Part shown: in pieces, positions 1 to 12,200 of the stretch | Layout of the letters: the number at the start of each line of letters is the position of its first letter | Position numbering within the stretch: position 1 is the first letter of the stretch | Assembly: GCA_959347315.1 (NCBI GenBank) | Contig: OY365809.1 | Location: forward strand, 4,051,759 to 4,115,758 | DNA length: 64,000 nt | Direction of reading: 5' to 3' | Source of the DNA: Bimastos eiseni | Lineage: Eukaryota > Annelida > Clitellata > Crassiclitellata > Lumbricidae | The notes under the pieces: generated by a model | Told to the model about the DNA's origin: nothing | The model's database searches: none | Seen by the model: the letters and a program-made list of their open reading frames with translations, nothing else | Program-made: the position numbers and the translations under genes

Positions 1-1069
1 TTAGACTGGTACTTCCTCGCACCATTGATGTTTTGGAAAATGACGCCGTTAATCTGCCTATCAATTGTTCTTCTAATGCCGTAGTTATCATTAAAACACA
101 GCATCTGCCGCGTTTTTATTATTCTATTTTATTATTATTCAAAGGTCGTTGATGGAAATCTATATTAATGGCCCATTTTCACAAAATGCTACATTGAATG
201 TTGAACTATTTTACCGCTAATTTCTACTATTTCTAGTCGTATTTAGCGTCAGATGTATAATTTCGTGTCGTTAAACAATTAATTTTAGTAATATTGTAAG
301 CGTTTGTCTGGACACCTTCTAATCGGTTGTTATATAACTATAAATAAGTTGACGGCCGTATCATATTTAAGCGTAACGTACTCTAACGAACACAGTATCA
401 TATTCCTAAATCTGAAATAAACACCCCACTGTATGCACTCTGGCAGTGCCAGTTCCAAGCCTGAATAAAGGAGGAGGGCGACGCAGATGGTGTCGTAATG
501 TTGCAATTGCTCGAATCTGAAAGATGTACGAGTTCTACCATTATTATAGCTTAGGATGAGCGCTTATAAAAGGTGTCGCTTATTAAACCTAGCGTGGACT
601 TTTATCTGGTTTTTGTCTGTTGCTTGGATTTAAATTTCAACATTTGAAAGCATCAAAAACTAATCGATGCCGTCGATTTATCAGAGTTCTGGACTTCGTG
701 CGATTTATCAATTGTATTATCCCATAGCTTCTCGCAAAGGTCCAAAGCCGTACTGTGGCGATGGAGGCCTTTGGCGGAAATTCGCCAATTGCCTGGGAGG
801 TGACAGCAGTGTGAGCTGTCTGCCCTCTACAGGAGACACGAACGGAGAAGGCTTATAATTTCATCTGGATATATCTCCTCAAGTCCAAAAAAACCACATC
901 GGGAATGAATTAGAAACCTTTCGAAGGTTTCGGGGTGAGGGTTAATAAGCAGTCAGATAAAATGTCACCGTTATTGCTAACTATTTCAACTGTTGCCTAA
1001 AGCAGAGGAGTCGATCTGATTTGAAGTGAGTGGATCGGTCAAAAGACTGACAGAATCCAACGACAGCAA
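1..1069. other. upstream sequence, no gene recognised
   Basis: AT-rich non-coding sequence with short open frames only. The one element I can name is a reverse copy of the family-A interspersed repeat at about 439-497. I see no ankyrin repeat exon here. Confidence 0.6.
439..497 (-). repeat. interspersed repeat family A (partial)
   Basis: Reverse-strand fragment matching CGTCGCCCTCCTCCTTTAT and CAGGCTTGGAACTGGCACTG of the other family-A copies. Confidence 0.75.
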
Positions 1070-1104
1070 GGAGGAGGAGGAGGAGGAGGAGTAGGAGGAG
1101 GAGG
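1070..1104. repeat. GGA microsatellite
   Basis: An (AGG)n run with one T interruption. Confidence 0.9.
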
Positions 1105-1195
1105 TGAAGGATCATAAGTTACAGAAAACTTAATGCCATCGGTTGATGCCATGTGTGCTATTATGGCGGCGCTATAGAAGTATTTTTTAGTCATA

Positions 1196-1268
1196 GTGAT
1201 GACGATGATTACGACGTTGGCGACGGCAATGGTGGTGATGACGGTGATGATAATGAGGATGGTGATCA
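1196..1268. repeat. GAT/GGT-rich imperfect microsatellite
   Basis: Degenerate GAT, GAC and GGT triplets. The Asp-rich open frame across it is low complexity and is not called as a gene. Confidence 0.7.
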
Positions 1269-1684
1269 TTCTAATACGAAGTTGAAGACTACAATAAGGG
1301 TGAAAACGAAGGATGATGGTAATTGTGCTTTTAGCAATGACGACGGTTAAAATTAAGCAGAGTGATGTGTGAGCACTTAGATGTTGATGATGACGTCTGG
1401 AACTGGAATCATACGTTCCTGGCACCACGATCTCACCCTATAGGCCCACCTAGAGTAGATGCCTTTCCCTGGAGAACTTTTTTTATTGCGTATGTTATAT
1501 GATTTTGTTTGACTTATTTCATTGTTGCTATTATTAATTTTAGGCCTCATGTGAGCTATTGTGCGCTTGTTAGTAGTCGTGATAAAGATTAATGTTACTT
1601 CAGTTATCTATTGGATTGTAGAAGTTATTCCCTAGCTCTGCTTTAGCGACAAATTAAGGCTGCTAGTAAGGATGTTAGCGTTTA

Positions 1685-1945
1685 CCCGGGTTCCCATTAG
1701 AGACTGACTGCCCCGGCAAGGAAATCGGTTCTCGGGTACCCGACGTTCCGTAAATATGCGCGATTTTATCTGAACATATGTCAGTGTTCCGTTGGTCATA
1801 TTGGGTGACTGCCCGGAAAATGAAATCAGTTCTCGGGTGCCCGACATTCCGTGAAAATGTGCAATTCCCCACATTTCCTAATAAATTTCCGCTCAGTCGG
1901 GTACCCGAGTAGTTACCGCTCCGCGGGTCGTCGGGTACCCGAACC
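1685..1945. repeat. tandem duplication with CGGGTACCCG palindromes
   Basis: Two diverged copies of about 65 bp (near 1706-1770 and 1806-1870) share GAAATC.GTTCTCGGGT and CCGACRTTCCGTRAA. The palindrome CGGGTACCCG occurs at 1733, 1898 and 1932, with a one-base variant at 1834. Confidence 0.8.
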
Positions 1946-2096
1946 GTAATTTCAACAATTTTTGACAGCCTTAGCTGCTAGGACCTTAATTATGTTAACT
2001 TGCTTTATCAGCGCATTCATCGCCGAGTAACCTGTTAAGTATTGGAAATTAACGCAGTTTGCACTTATAGATAACGTTGAAAGAATTGTTGAAGTA

Positions 2097-2151
2097 ACTG
2101 CAACTAACCAGTCAACCAACCCAGTTGGTTGGTTGACTGGTTAGTTGCAGT
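2097..2151. repeat. perfect 25-bp inverted repeat (hairpin)
   Basis: The left arm (2097-2121) is the exact reverse complement of the right arm (2127-2151) around a 5-base spacer. The right arm runs straight into a family-A repeat copy. Confidence 0.93.
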
Positions 2152-2245
2152 TTAACGACACTGTGTGATACCAAGATCATTGGCGTCGCCCCTCCCTTAG
2201 CCAGGCTTGGGACTGGCACTGCTGGACTGCAAGCAGTGACGGAGT
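2148..2245 (+). repeat. interspersed repeat family A
   Basis: Begins AGTTTAACGACACTGTGTGA and continues through CAGGCTTGGGACTGGCACTG and a TGCAAGC end. At least six other copies or fragments are present in the window. Confidence 0.85.
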
Positions 2246-2843
2246 TGACCCCGCTGTCTTATTACCGGTGCTATTATTTAAGAAATGAATTGGCAGTTGT
2301 GGTGTCCATCGTATAACGATGTCTTGTGGCTGCCAGGGATTTAAACAGGCAGCTTAACATCAAAATTGCTTTCCTTATAATATGAAAACCGTAGATTATT
2401 TCAGCTAGTATATCAACGCATGTTTTTAAGCCAATGTCAAAAATTTTAATTGTATCTGAAGTATTGCTAGTAGGTTTGTAGTCGCGCTGCTTAACGACGT
2501 TTAATGACTATCAGGCCGGTGGACCTCTCCCTCCTCGTGCTTCCAGAAATAGGACTGTCACTACCAGTGCCGGAGATGTAAATAAGTAGGTAAGTAAGTA
2601 AGTAGCATTGTCCGCATCTGGCATGTAGGCCTATATGCGTTGCAAGCCAATAACACAAAAAGCCTAATGTATTTGACGGCACTCATCATCGTCGTCATCA
2701 TCATCACCGTCATTCCGTGCCTGTTAAGAATATTCGCTTTACGAATTAGTTATTTAGTTTAGACTGTCTGATCGTGTTTCCTTTAACCTACCTTAGGTTA
2801 CCCTCTTTTGGGGTAATGTTGTTGCTTCGTTATCATTGTCGTA

Positions 2844-3060
2844 GTCATCATCATCATCTTCATCACTATCATCAATGTCATCCAGCATTCCCTTTGATCC
2901 TAGCCATCGTCATTGTTAGCGGCACAACTACCATCATCTTTCGTTTTCGCTGTTGTCGTCTTCAAAATCGTACTGGTATGATCATCATCATTATTATCAT
3001 CATGATTATTGTTATTATTATCATCATCATTACCGTTCTGTCACTATCTTTCAAACTGAC

Positions 3061-3092
<32 letters not shown>

Positions 3093-3127
3093 ACAACAAC
3101 AACAACAATATTGTCGTCATCATCACT
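2844..3127. repeat. CAT/CAA-rich microsatellite before the first visible ankyrin exon
   Basis: Long imperfect (CAT)n, with a pure stretch near 3059-3092 followed by (CAA)n. The His- and Ile-rich open frames across it are repeat artefacts. It ends about 30 bp before the repeat-3 exon. Confidence 0.9.
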
Positions 3128-3159
3128 GGGAAGTGCTTTGTATGTTTTTTTGTGCACAG

Positions 3160-3258
3160 AAGGGTAACACAGCTCTGCACATCGCATCGTTGGCTGGTCA
3201 GTTAGAGGTCATCGGAATTCTACTTGACCACGGAGCCAAGATCAACATCCAGTCACAG
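3160..3258 (+). CDS. ANK: ankyrin exon: ANK repeat 3
   Basis: A 99-bp, phase 0-0 exon encoding one 33-residue repeat that begins [14 protein letters not shown], which is diagnostic for the third repeat of canonical ankyrins. The acceptor is TGCACAG and the donor CAG|GTCAGT. It is the first ankyrin exon visible, and it follows immediately after a CAT/CAA microsatellite. Confidence 0.93.
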
Positions 3259-6200
3259 GTCAGTTCAAACCAGCCTCGAATCATTATCAACTACATTTGG
3301 AGTTAGCAACATCGATAATACATGTTATGTGGTATCTCTTGCAAATGTAACAATATTTGCAGTAATATTTGCATCAAGCAGTGCTCAAAATAAAGTAAAT
3401 TATTTATGACCAATCTCTATGTACATTTTTCTAATCATCAAATTTTTAAAGAATTTTTTTGCATGAAATTTTTTTATAATGTTCTTGTTCTATCAAACAC
3501 TATTACAGAAACATTTTCAAATAATGTATGTCTATAACATTCATTTATCATATTTTACCAAGATATAATACAGTGAATTACAGCTCTGCATAAGTCTCAA
3601 ATTACTCACTTTAACTTTCTAATACAACTCCATTAACTTTTGTCATATATTCATAAATTAATATGTATGAAATTACTGAAATGAGGACAATGATAATTGT
3701 CATATGTTCTTATAAGCATCTAGTTAACACAATCAATGCAAAGTAATTTATATAAAGAAGAAATCTTTTAAAGCCAAGGCATTTGCCAATCAATATCAAC
3801 TATAGCTAATTCTTAAGATAACTTATCATCATGACTGCAATATGACAATAGAAACTTAATGCAAGAAGATAAAACATTTTTAACACACTAATAACTGAGT
3901 TCATGTTGAATCACATTTAGCAATCTTCGCTCTTAATAAAGAATTCTTAATCTAGTGCGAAATGTTTTCCAGAGGTTTACAGATTATAGATATTCATAAT
4001 GTTTACACCAAGATCATCTTATTCTATTCTTTTATTTGACACATATTATTGTCAATAAAATCAATCTATTAGAAATAATACAAGGCTTTAATGACTATCG
4101 CACATTTTTATGTCCAAATTTGCACACACTACAAAACTAAATTCAATTGTGTAACACAACATGTACACAGCTTTTTCATTATAGATAAGGTTTACAAGCG
4201 TATAAACTTTACTTTGCTACAACCATCAGTCCATCACTAAGTAATTTTTTTAATTAAAATCCATTTGATATAAAACACATACTTTCATCGGAGCATACTT
4301 ATACTAAGTTCTATTTTGATATCTTCATTAGCAGTAATATTGCACAATAAGCGAAAACCTTCAACGACTTATATTGACGTACATACCATTATAACACGAC
4401 TAATGAATACATATTACAGGTGTTTAACTAGATCTGTCAATATTATTGTAGTAGTAGTTTTAGTTCAACGACACTGTGTGATTACTAAGATCATTAGCGT
4501 CGCCCTCCTCCTTTATCCAGGCTTGGGACTGGCTCTGCCAAAATGCAAGCTGTTCCGGTATATTTAGCACCATGATGCCACCATCGGAGTACAAACATTG
4601 ATTCAGGTTATCTAAATAATTGATGATTAGAAACGTCTTTTAAAACGGTGTTTATAAAAGAAGTGTAGTTGTTTTCACGGAATGGCTCTTCTGTCTGTTT
4701 TTGTGATATTTCATTAAAGGGCTGAACGCTAAAGGCAATGTTAGAGCATATTAATTATTGTTATTAGTTGGATTTGTGTAGATTTTCGCGACATCTTGAG
4801 ACAAGTAGGGTGGCTTTAGCTCTCATAACCACAGTAAGACAGTTTGAGTGTAATCTGCGCGTATATATTGCGAAAAATGAACGCGTTTCAAAGGTGTTTA
4901 AGCAGATCTATCAATGGAAATATCAGTCGCAATTTAAGAGCCATGCCATTTCGATTGCTTAACTTATCTAACAGCAGAATTTATCCATACATTTCTAAAC
5001 TGTTTGATTCTACCATTGCTAATTCTTCGGTTCCTCGTCGGATTTTTATAATTATACTGTATCTGTTCACGTGTCCTTTTAAAGAATCATAGGGCCCATT
5101 TCCGTTTATTGAGAAAATATAGCTGACAGAACGCAGTCATTTACATATGCAATAGCTATACATGTAACAGCCTAAGAGTTAAATCGCTGAAAACAATTTG
5201 CCTAATGAGTGAGATAGGGGAAAGGCATATATCTTGGACCACCGTGTAATATGGACCACCTCTCGTATCTAGGTCTATATCTGCACCGGTACCTTATGTT
5301 TTTAGATAGATCTTATCTTGTTTAAGTTCTTTACTGTTTTCGTCCGATCGTCCAGAACGCTACTTCCGGCAACGAATTATTAAAAGTTTTTTGCACTGGT
5401 TGTTAAAAGTGAGTGCACTTTTTAAAAATGGTCCGAAGAATACCCATAGGAGATAGACCTAACATGTAAAGTTTTGCAGGTATAAGATTTAATGCTTAAT
5501 TGTATTTAAGAAACCCGATCGTTCAATAACACGCTTTCTGTCGATAGCAAGCGGTTTACCAAACCCCCGTCACGTGTAATACGGACCACTTTATGTGTGC
5601 GTAATACGGACCTGGTTCATATTGCAAATTTGTAGGTCCATATTACAAGCTTAACATTAGTGCTCAGTGTATAGGCCTAATACTAGGCCTATCTAGGGCC
5701 TACTGTTTAATATTACTAGCAATAACTAGCTATCTATGCATATGTAATACTAATACTAATAGCATTCTAACACTAAGCAATTTGCAGTGCAACACTATGG
5801 CCACGTAATGCTGTGGAATTTTTACTATAGGCTATCTAATTACTGGGTTATATATACTGAACAGCACAGGCCTGTCCCTGAACTTTTGTTTTAGTCTAAA
5901 GATTGGCCTAAGCCTCAGAAAATGAAAGTTGGCAAGAAAAAGCAGAGAGTAATGCTCCTGGAGCACAAACTCGCCAAAATCGGATTTCCAAAGGTAGAAG
6001 GACATTGTGGACTGAGAGTCACATGCAGAAAGCTGTATTTGCAGTACGAACAAAAGCCTCCGGCTTCAATAAGATTGTAAAGAAATTTGGAGTACCAAGG
6101 GCAACACTCAAAAGGCATATTGATGGAAAGAATAAATTTGCTAAGGATGGTAAAAAGACATTTGGGATGATAACGATTGCACATGTGATATTTGTAAATA

Positions 6201-9200
6201 ACATTGTTCAACAAAAACTTAGTAGGCCTAGAGATAAGCCTAAGGCTAAATGTTAATATTTTGATAGACTTAGGCCTACATACTCTTCCATGTTTGTTAC
6301 AAGGCTTACTTTTGCTGATAGGCCAATTTCCACTTAATTGCTCACAATTATTAACATTTCAATTTTATTCCTGCATTATAAAGTAGGGGGCCTAATGCCA
6401 TTGGTGTGAACATTGTTATTTTCAATGCGTGTTTTTGTTATTTTTAAATTGTTCAATCGATACTGCTACATTTCTTTGTGTTTCAAGCCAATAATTTCTA
6501 TGTTCAATACACATAGCATAAGCATGTTCTGAATTCTGCCTGTGTTTTTACATGCTAGGATAGTGGTCCATTTTACACAACTAGATGTGTAATATGGATC
6601 ACTTTTCTTATTTTGAAAAAAAATTCTTAAAAATTGGAAAAGCAACCAAGACATCTTTTTCCTTGTCAAAATAATTCTTAAACAAAATATATATAACATG
6701 TATATACATTTGTGCTACTAAGGCTTAGGTAGTAGGAGAAAAACGCATTTTCCATTAGGGAGTCCATAATAGAAGCCTTTCCCCTATATCTAAATGTTAA
6801 TGAACGATATTTGAGCTCATGTAAAGCACCATTTACTTCGTTCTCGACTTCTGTCACGGCGCTACGAAAATTTTTATAATAGGCCTAATGATAATAATTA
6901 GGCTACCATGATAATAATGAAAATGATAATAATTCTCTGGTTACCTTGGCAATTGGATTTCGACCCCGCTTTTCCAGCGACGGTCTCAATTGAAGCAATT
7001 GACGTCTAGCACTTTCTGTTTACGGCGCTATATAATTTCTCCAGTAGGCTACATTACATATTTTAGATCGCATACGTGAAAGAGTAGCGTAATGTAACAT
7101 CTTGTCGTGTTTTGTAGAATGGCTTCACGCCGTTGTACATGGCAGCGCAGGAGAATCATGTTGAAGTTGTTCGGTTCTTGTTGAATCACGGCGCTCTTCA
7201 AACTCTCGCCACTGAGGTATCGTAGTCGCAACCTCGCACATTCTAAAGAGCTTCTTGATAGCTAAGGACAGGGCACCAGCTTCTTCGTGAATGCTGCGTC
7301 AAGTCAAGAGGTTGTCCTGCGATATGGTGTGAATAAGGGTCTATAATAGTGTCTTTTATGACTAGAAGTGTGCAGTTGACTTTTCTGACGTAAGCAAGCA
7401 GTGTTACATTTTGAGAGATCAGCTCGTGTCAACAACATATAGGAGCCTACCCAATACCGGGCGTTTGCTGTTGTGGGTCTATCTTCTTTCTTACTTATAA
7501 CGACCTTCCTCAATCACTGTGACCTAGAGTCCGTTAGAGTGACGAACGGCTTAACTCCATAGACTTCAAACTCTTTAAAGGCGTTTCTTTTTGCCAGAGG
7601 TTTCTGTGCTGGGACTGAGAGCGCCTCTGAATAGTTATTCTGTGAAAGGTGATAATATAAATCTAACGATACGATGGTCTAATTCTAATAGGCTACCTGA
7701 AATACTACTCGCCAGTTCGGGTACAGTTTGATAGTTTGAGGATAGCGTGCAGTAGTCGTTTCTGAGGATTTCAGCCACTGCTGTGAAGTGCAAGATCAGG
7801 CTGACAACGGGTGAACATCATAGTTGTTCCTTGCTATTTAAGATGGTTGTGCTTCGGGATTAGGAGAAATGGTAAGGTAGTGAAGAGGCGAGACTCTCGC
7901 ATCGGAATGGAGAATATAAGAATAGTAGATGGAACGGAACATGGAGTCATGGTCTTGCATTAATTGCTGCTCATGCTAATGCCATGCGCATGGGTTGGTG
8001 TCTGGGTGTATTCGTTAAAAACGTTAACGACGCAAGTCCAGTATTTGAAGTGACCCGACTAAGAGCTAATGAGGTTGTGGTCTGGCGAATAAATTGTTCC
8101 CATGCAACTGTTTCGTTTTGTACAGACCGTGTGATAGTAGTAGGTTCTACGTCGATTAGTTCAAAGCTCTTAGCTCATTTCCCTTGATCCAACCGTCTAC
8201 ATGTGTTCCTTTTAGGATGGATTTACCCCTTTGGCGGTCGCCCTACAGCAAGGTCACGACAAGGTCGTCGCTGTCCTCCTGGAGAATGACTCCGGTGGAA
8301 AGGTTCACCTGCCTGCGCTCCACATCGCCGCCAAGAAGGACGATGTCAAGGCCGCCAAATTGCTCCTGGAAAACGATCATAACGTTGATAAGACCTCCAA
8401 GGTCAGTCGTTCTTGACCTCTCTTCCTGAACTCTGTCATCTGTAGAGGCAGAGTTCAATTAGTATGCGATTCAATTTTGCCAGTTCTTATTGGAAGAATA
8501 AGTCAGAAGATCGGGGGTTTGACCTGTCCAACTTACGTCATGCAGTATGGTCAGTTGCATGGTATTCGATGACCAATAGGGCTACCAAGGTCACGGTCGA
8601 TTCACAATGAAATTTGGACTGCTAATTTTAAATCGTAATGGTAAGTATTTGAAAATAATTACTAGAGACTACCAACGGTTCCTGATTTGTGATATTTGAG
8701 TCAGGTCGTGCATTTCCAGGTCAGTTTTAGTTAAATTTATATTTCAATTTTTCTAATTAAAATTCAATTTTTGAATTCTTTGGTCATTAATATACAATGT
8801 TTTTATTCAGGATTATTAGCTATCTCTAGGATCACTCGGATCATGCATAATGCATGATCTTGGGTGATTAGTGCATGATGCATGATCACGAGTTTGATCA
8901 ACGTCACTTTACTATAAGTAACGGAATTATGCTAGTTTGTTCATTTGAGCATGCCACTTTTAGGTGAGCAAGTCTTGTAGGTAATTCCTTCTCGGGCATG
9001 CAGCATGAGTATTTCATTGAATAAAAAAGATTCTTATAGAGTCAGTTAACTTTGTGCTAGCCAAAACTTCCTATACTTTCTGAATTTTTTATTAGCTTTA
9101 TTAACTATAAGTCGCATCTTAGTCAAATGCTACGCAAGTTGTTACTATAGCGTGTTCCGTACGTCAAATTCAATTAAGATAGCTTTAAATGAGCAACTTA

Positions 9201-12200
9201 AGAAACAATTTTCACACTTCCGTATAAGCAATACTCTACTACGGAAGCGCTGAAGACCCTAGATGTACCCTGGTCCGTTGATTTTTTAGCACCATTTTGA
9301 CACCCTGTACGCTTCCGTAGTTTTCATATGTCTATTTCATACGGAAGCGTCGATGGGCGCAAATATGTCTTTGAAAATGTACTTTTTTGATGAATTTCTG
9401 TTTGTTAGCAATTGCATGCTTTCGTGCACGTGTGTCAATAGAGTTTTTACTAATTTTTAGACTGGAAGTCACGCCAATGACACGACTAAGGTAACAGCAC
9501 TCCCTTGCATTAATAACTGCGATGGATCTGGTATGTACGCATGCATAATACCTTCATTGGCTCCAATATTGTCGTAAGAGCTGAGATTGAAAGTGCATTT
9601 AGCCATTTACTAATAGAAGGCCGGCGTTGTTTGGCTCACTTCCAATCATCCGCTTGCTCATTCGTCCATCCATTCATTCATTCATTCAAACAATCACCAA
9701 TCCAGCCTTCTATAGATGGATTCATTTAATACTATACAATACAAGTGTTATTTCATAATACCTCATCAGTCATGATAAAGTTCATAAGTGTGCCTTGTTG
9801 TCGGACAGCCAGCAACAGAACCGTCAACATTCAATCGCCCGTCTCATTATCTCTCTGTCTCTCCTTCATTCATCCAAAAGCAACAATTCTTCATCAGTTC
9901 AGTCAATACAATACAATGCAATACAACTCAAATTTCATAGTTTCCTTCTTACAATCAGCTCAGAAGTGCAACTGCCGTGCAACTGCAGTTGTAATGCAGA
10001 GCAATTGTGCGCGAAAAACTTGCTCAAGGTCCCTACACAGTGACTCCTCGGACGAGGGTCGAACCCGCACGCTGAGCGTTACGGGCCAACCACTCTAACT
10101 AATCGGCCACCGTACCACACAGTCATTCACCTTTTCATCCATTTGTCTCATTGGATCATTTTCACTTAATCATCTTTCTATTAATTCCCATTCTATCGGA
10201 TCATTCTAACGACAGATTTCCCCAATTGCCATTTCAAATTCGCGTCAGAGTCATCGAAAATGCCAATGTGCTTATTCGACTGTGAAAGTTTCGGCTGCTG
10301 ATCTTATTTTCTAGAGTGGTTTCACTCCTCTGCACATCGCTGCACACTACGGAAACACGAATGTTGCCAAGCTACTCATCGACAAGGGCGCTGACGTCAA
10401 TTTCAAGGCCAGGGTAAGACCTGACCCATATGTTGTCTGTGAATGAATGAATGAATGACTGACTGACTGACTGAATGAATGAATGAATGAATGAATGAAT
10501 GAATGAATGAATGGACGAATCAACTGACTGCGATGTCCTGACTTTATCGTCTCTTTGCTAATCTCTATAAATCCTCTGTCTGTAAATGAATGAATGAATG
10601 AATGAATGAATGCATTAATGAATGAATTGATTAATAAATTAATGCATTACTGAGTGGTTGGTGTCCGTGCATCCTGAATCTATTGCGGTCAACACTATAT
10701 ACTTACAACTGATCGATCATTTATTGTCTGTGTTTGGACAGAATTTCATAATGCCCCTGCACGTATCCAGCAAATGGGGCAGAGGCAACATGGTCACCCT
10801 TCTGCTTGACAACGGTGCCATCATTGACACCCAAACAAGGGTAAAACAGCCGACCGCATCTGTTCTCGCCCGATCTAGTCTAGTTGAATCTCATCTTGTA
10901 ATTGTGATGGAAATAACCACCATTTGTGGAGTGCCGTCGGTGGTTAACTACTTTTATGGTGCTGTACATGACAGTTCGCTGTAGGCCTACGCATTAGGGG
11001 CCGTTCACATATTATATAACGCTCAAGGGGTAGGTGGGTGGGTTCCGGTTTTGTTAGGGTTATATTGTGTAGGGTGGGGGTTAGGTTGAAGGTTTTGTTA
11101 TATAACAAACTTTTTCCAGCTTATGCTATTTTGCCTATTTGCCTGCCAATTGGAAATTCCATATACCACGACCTTCATTGTTTAATCGAAGTTCACAATA
11201 CGTTGTGAACCAAAGCTAGCACCATTATCTGCCACCTGGTGAATCGATTTGACGTTCTTACTTATTATTTTATAAATCCACTTTTAACAATTTGCTGTAT
11301 ACAATTTTAACAATTTCAAGTGCATAGCTCAAAACGCTCTAAAATTCAATTCTGTGTGCTTTGTTTTGATTCTGGCTTAAATTAAAATTAATTCACTTGA
11401 AATAATTATTTTGGTAGGTATTATCATGATGTCTGATTTCATTTTCTATAGTATGTGTAAATAGTTTATGTTTGCTTAAATACGCAATTGTAGTTGTGGT
11501 ATACACTCTGCATCATACGCTATTAAATAGGTAGAGTTGCACCGCGAACTTATCGATAAATACCTGATAGTTCAATATTAAACCAATTCATTCTGTGTGA
11601 TACTATAATGCTCATTTCTAGTGCAAAACAGGAGGGAAACTAAAATGGTGTTTTTAAATAGTATGTACGTCACTACCATGTATTATCATGCTGTATTATA
11701 GTAGGCTTACATGTAGATACATGGCGACAATCGTCAACTACCCAATTAGTTACCGTAATTAATACAAGTGAATTTAGTGCCATTAATAGTGCGATTATTA
11801 AGATGCAGAGGAGCTCCATACATCCGGTCTAATTAATCATCATTGGCACGAGAGAGAGTACACAATTTTAAGGTAGCTTTTGTTACATAGCTAATTTGGT
11901 GTATGATGACTTTTTTTACTGCAGTTCTTGAATTGGATAAAGGCAATTATCAGTTGAATCACTACTATTCAAGTGCTAACTAACATCGTATTGTTATAAA
12001 AGTGTCCAAGTGCGTAATACAATTATGTCGATTGTATGTCTTTTAATGTGCTTATAGGCTGGGGTGGGGTAGGGGGTAGGTAGCATATTTGTTATATAAT
12101 ATAGGGGTGGGGAGTCACAGCTGCTGTTATATAACGTTATTAGGGGTAGGGGGTGGGTCAAAAACTGGGATTTTATGCGTTATATAATATGTGAACGACC

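Noticed and set aside
667..858. 63-codon frame upstream of ankyrin
   Set aside because: No similarity to ankyrin repeats 1-2 and no splice-phase fit to the repeat-3 exon.
10030..10110. tRNA gene on the minus strand
   Set aside because: A- and B-box-like sequences are present, but the acceptor stem does not pair and the sequence continues into a shared SINE tail.
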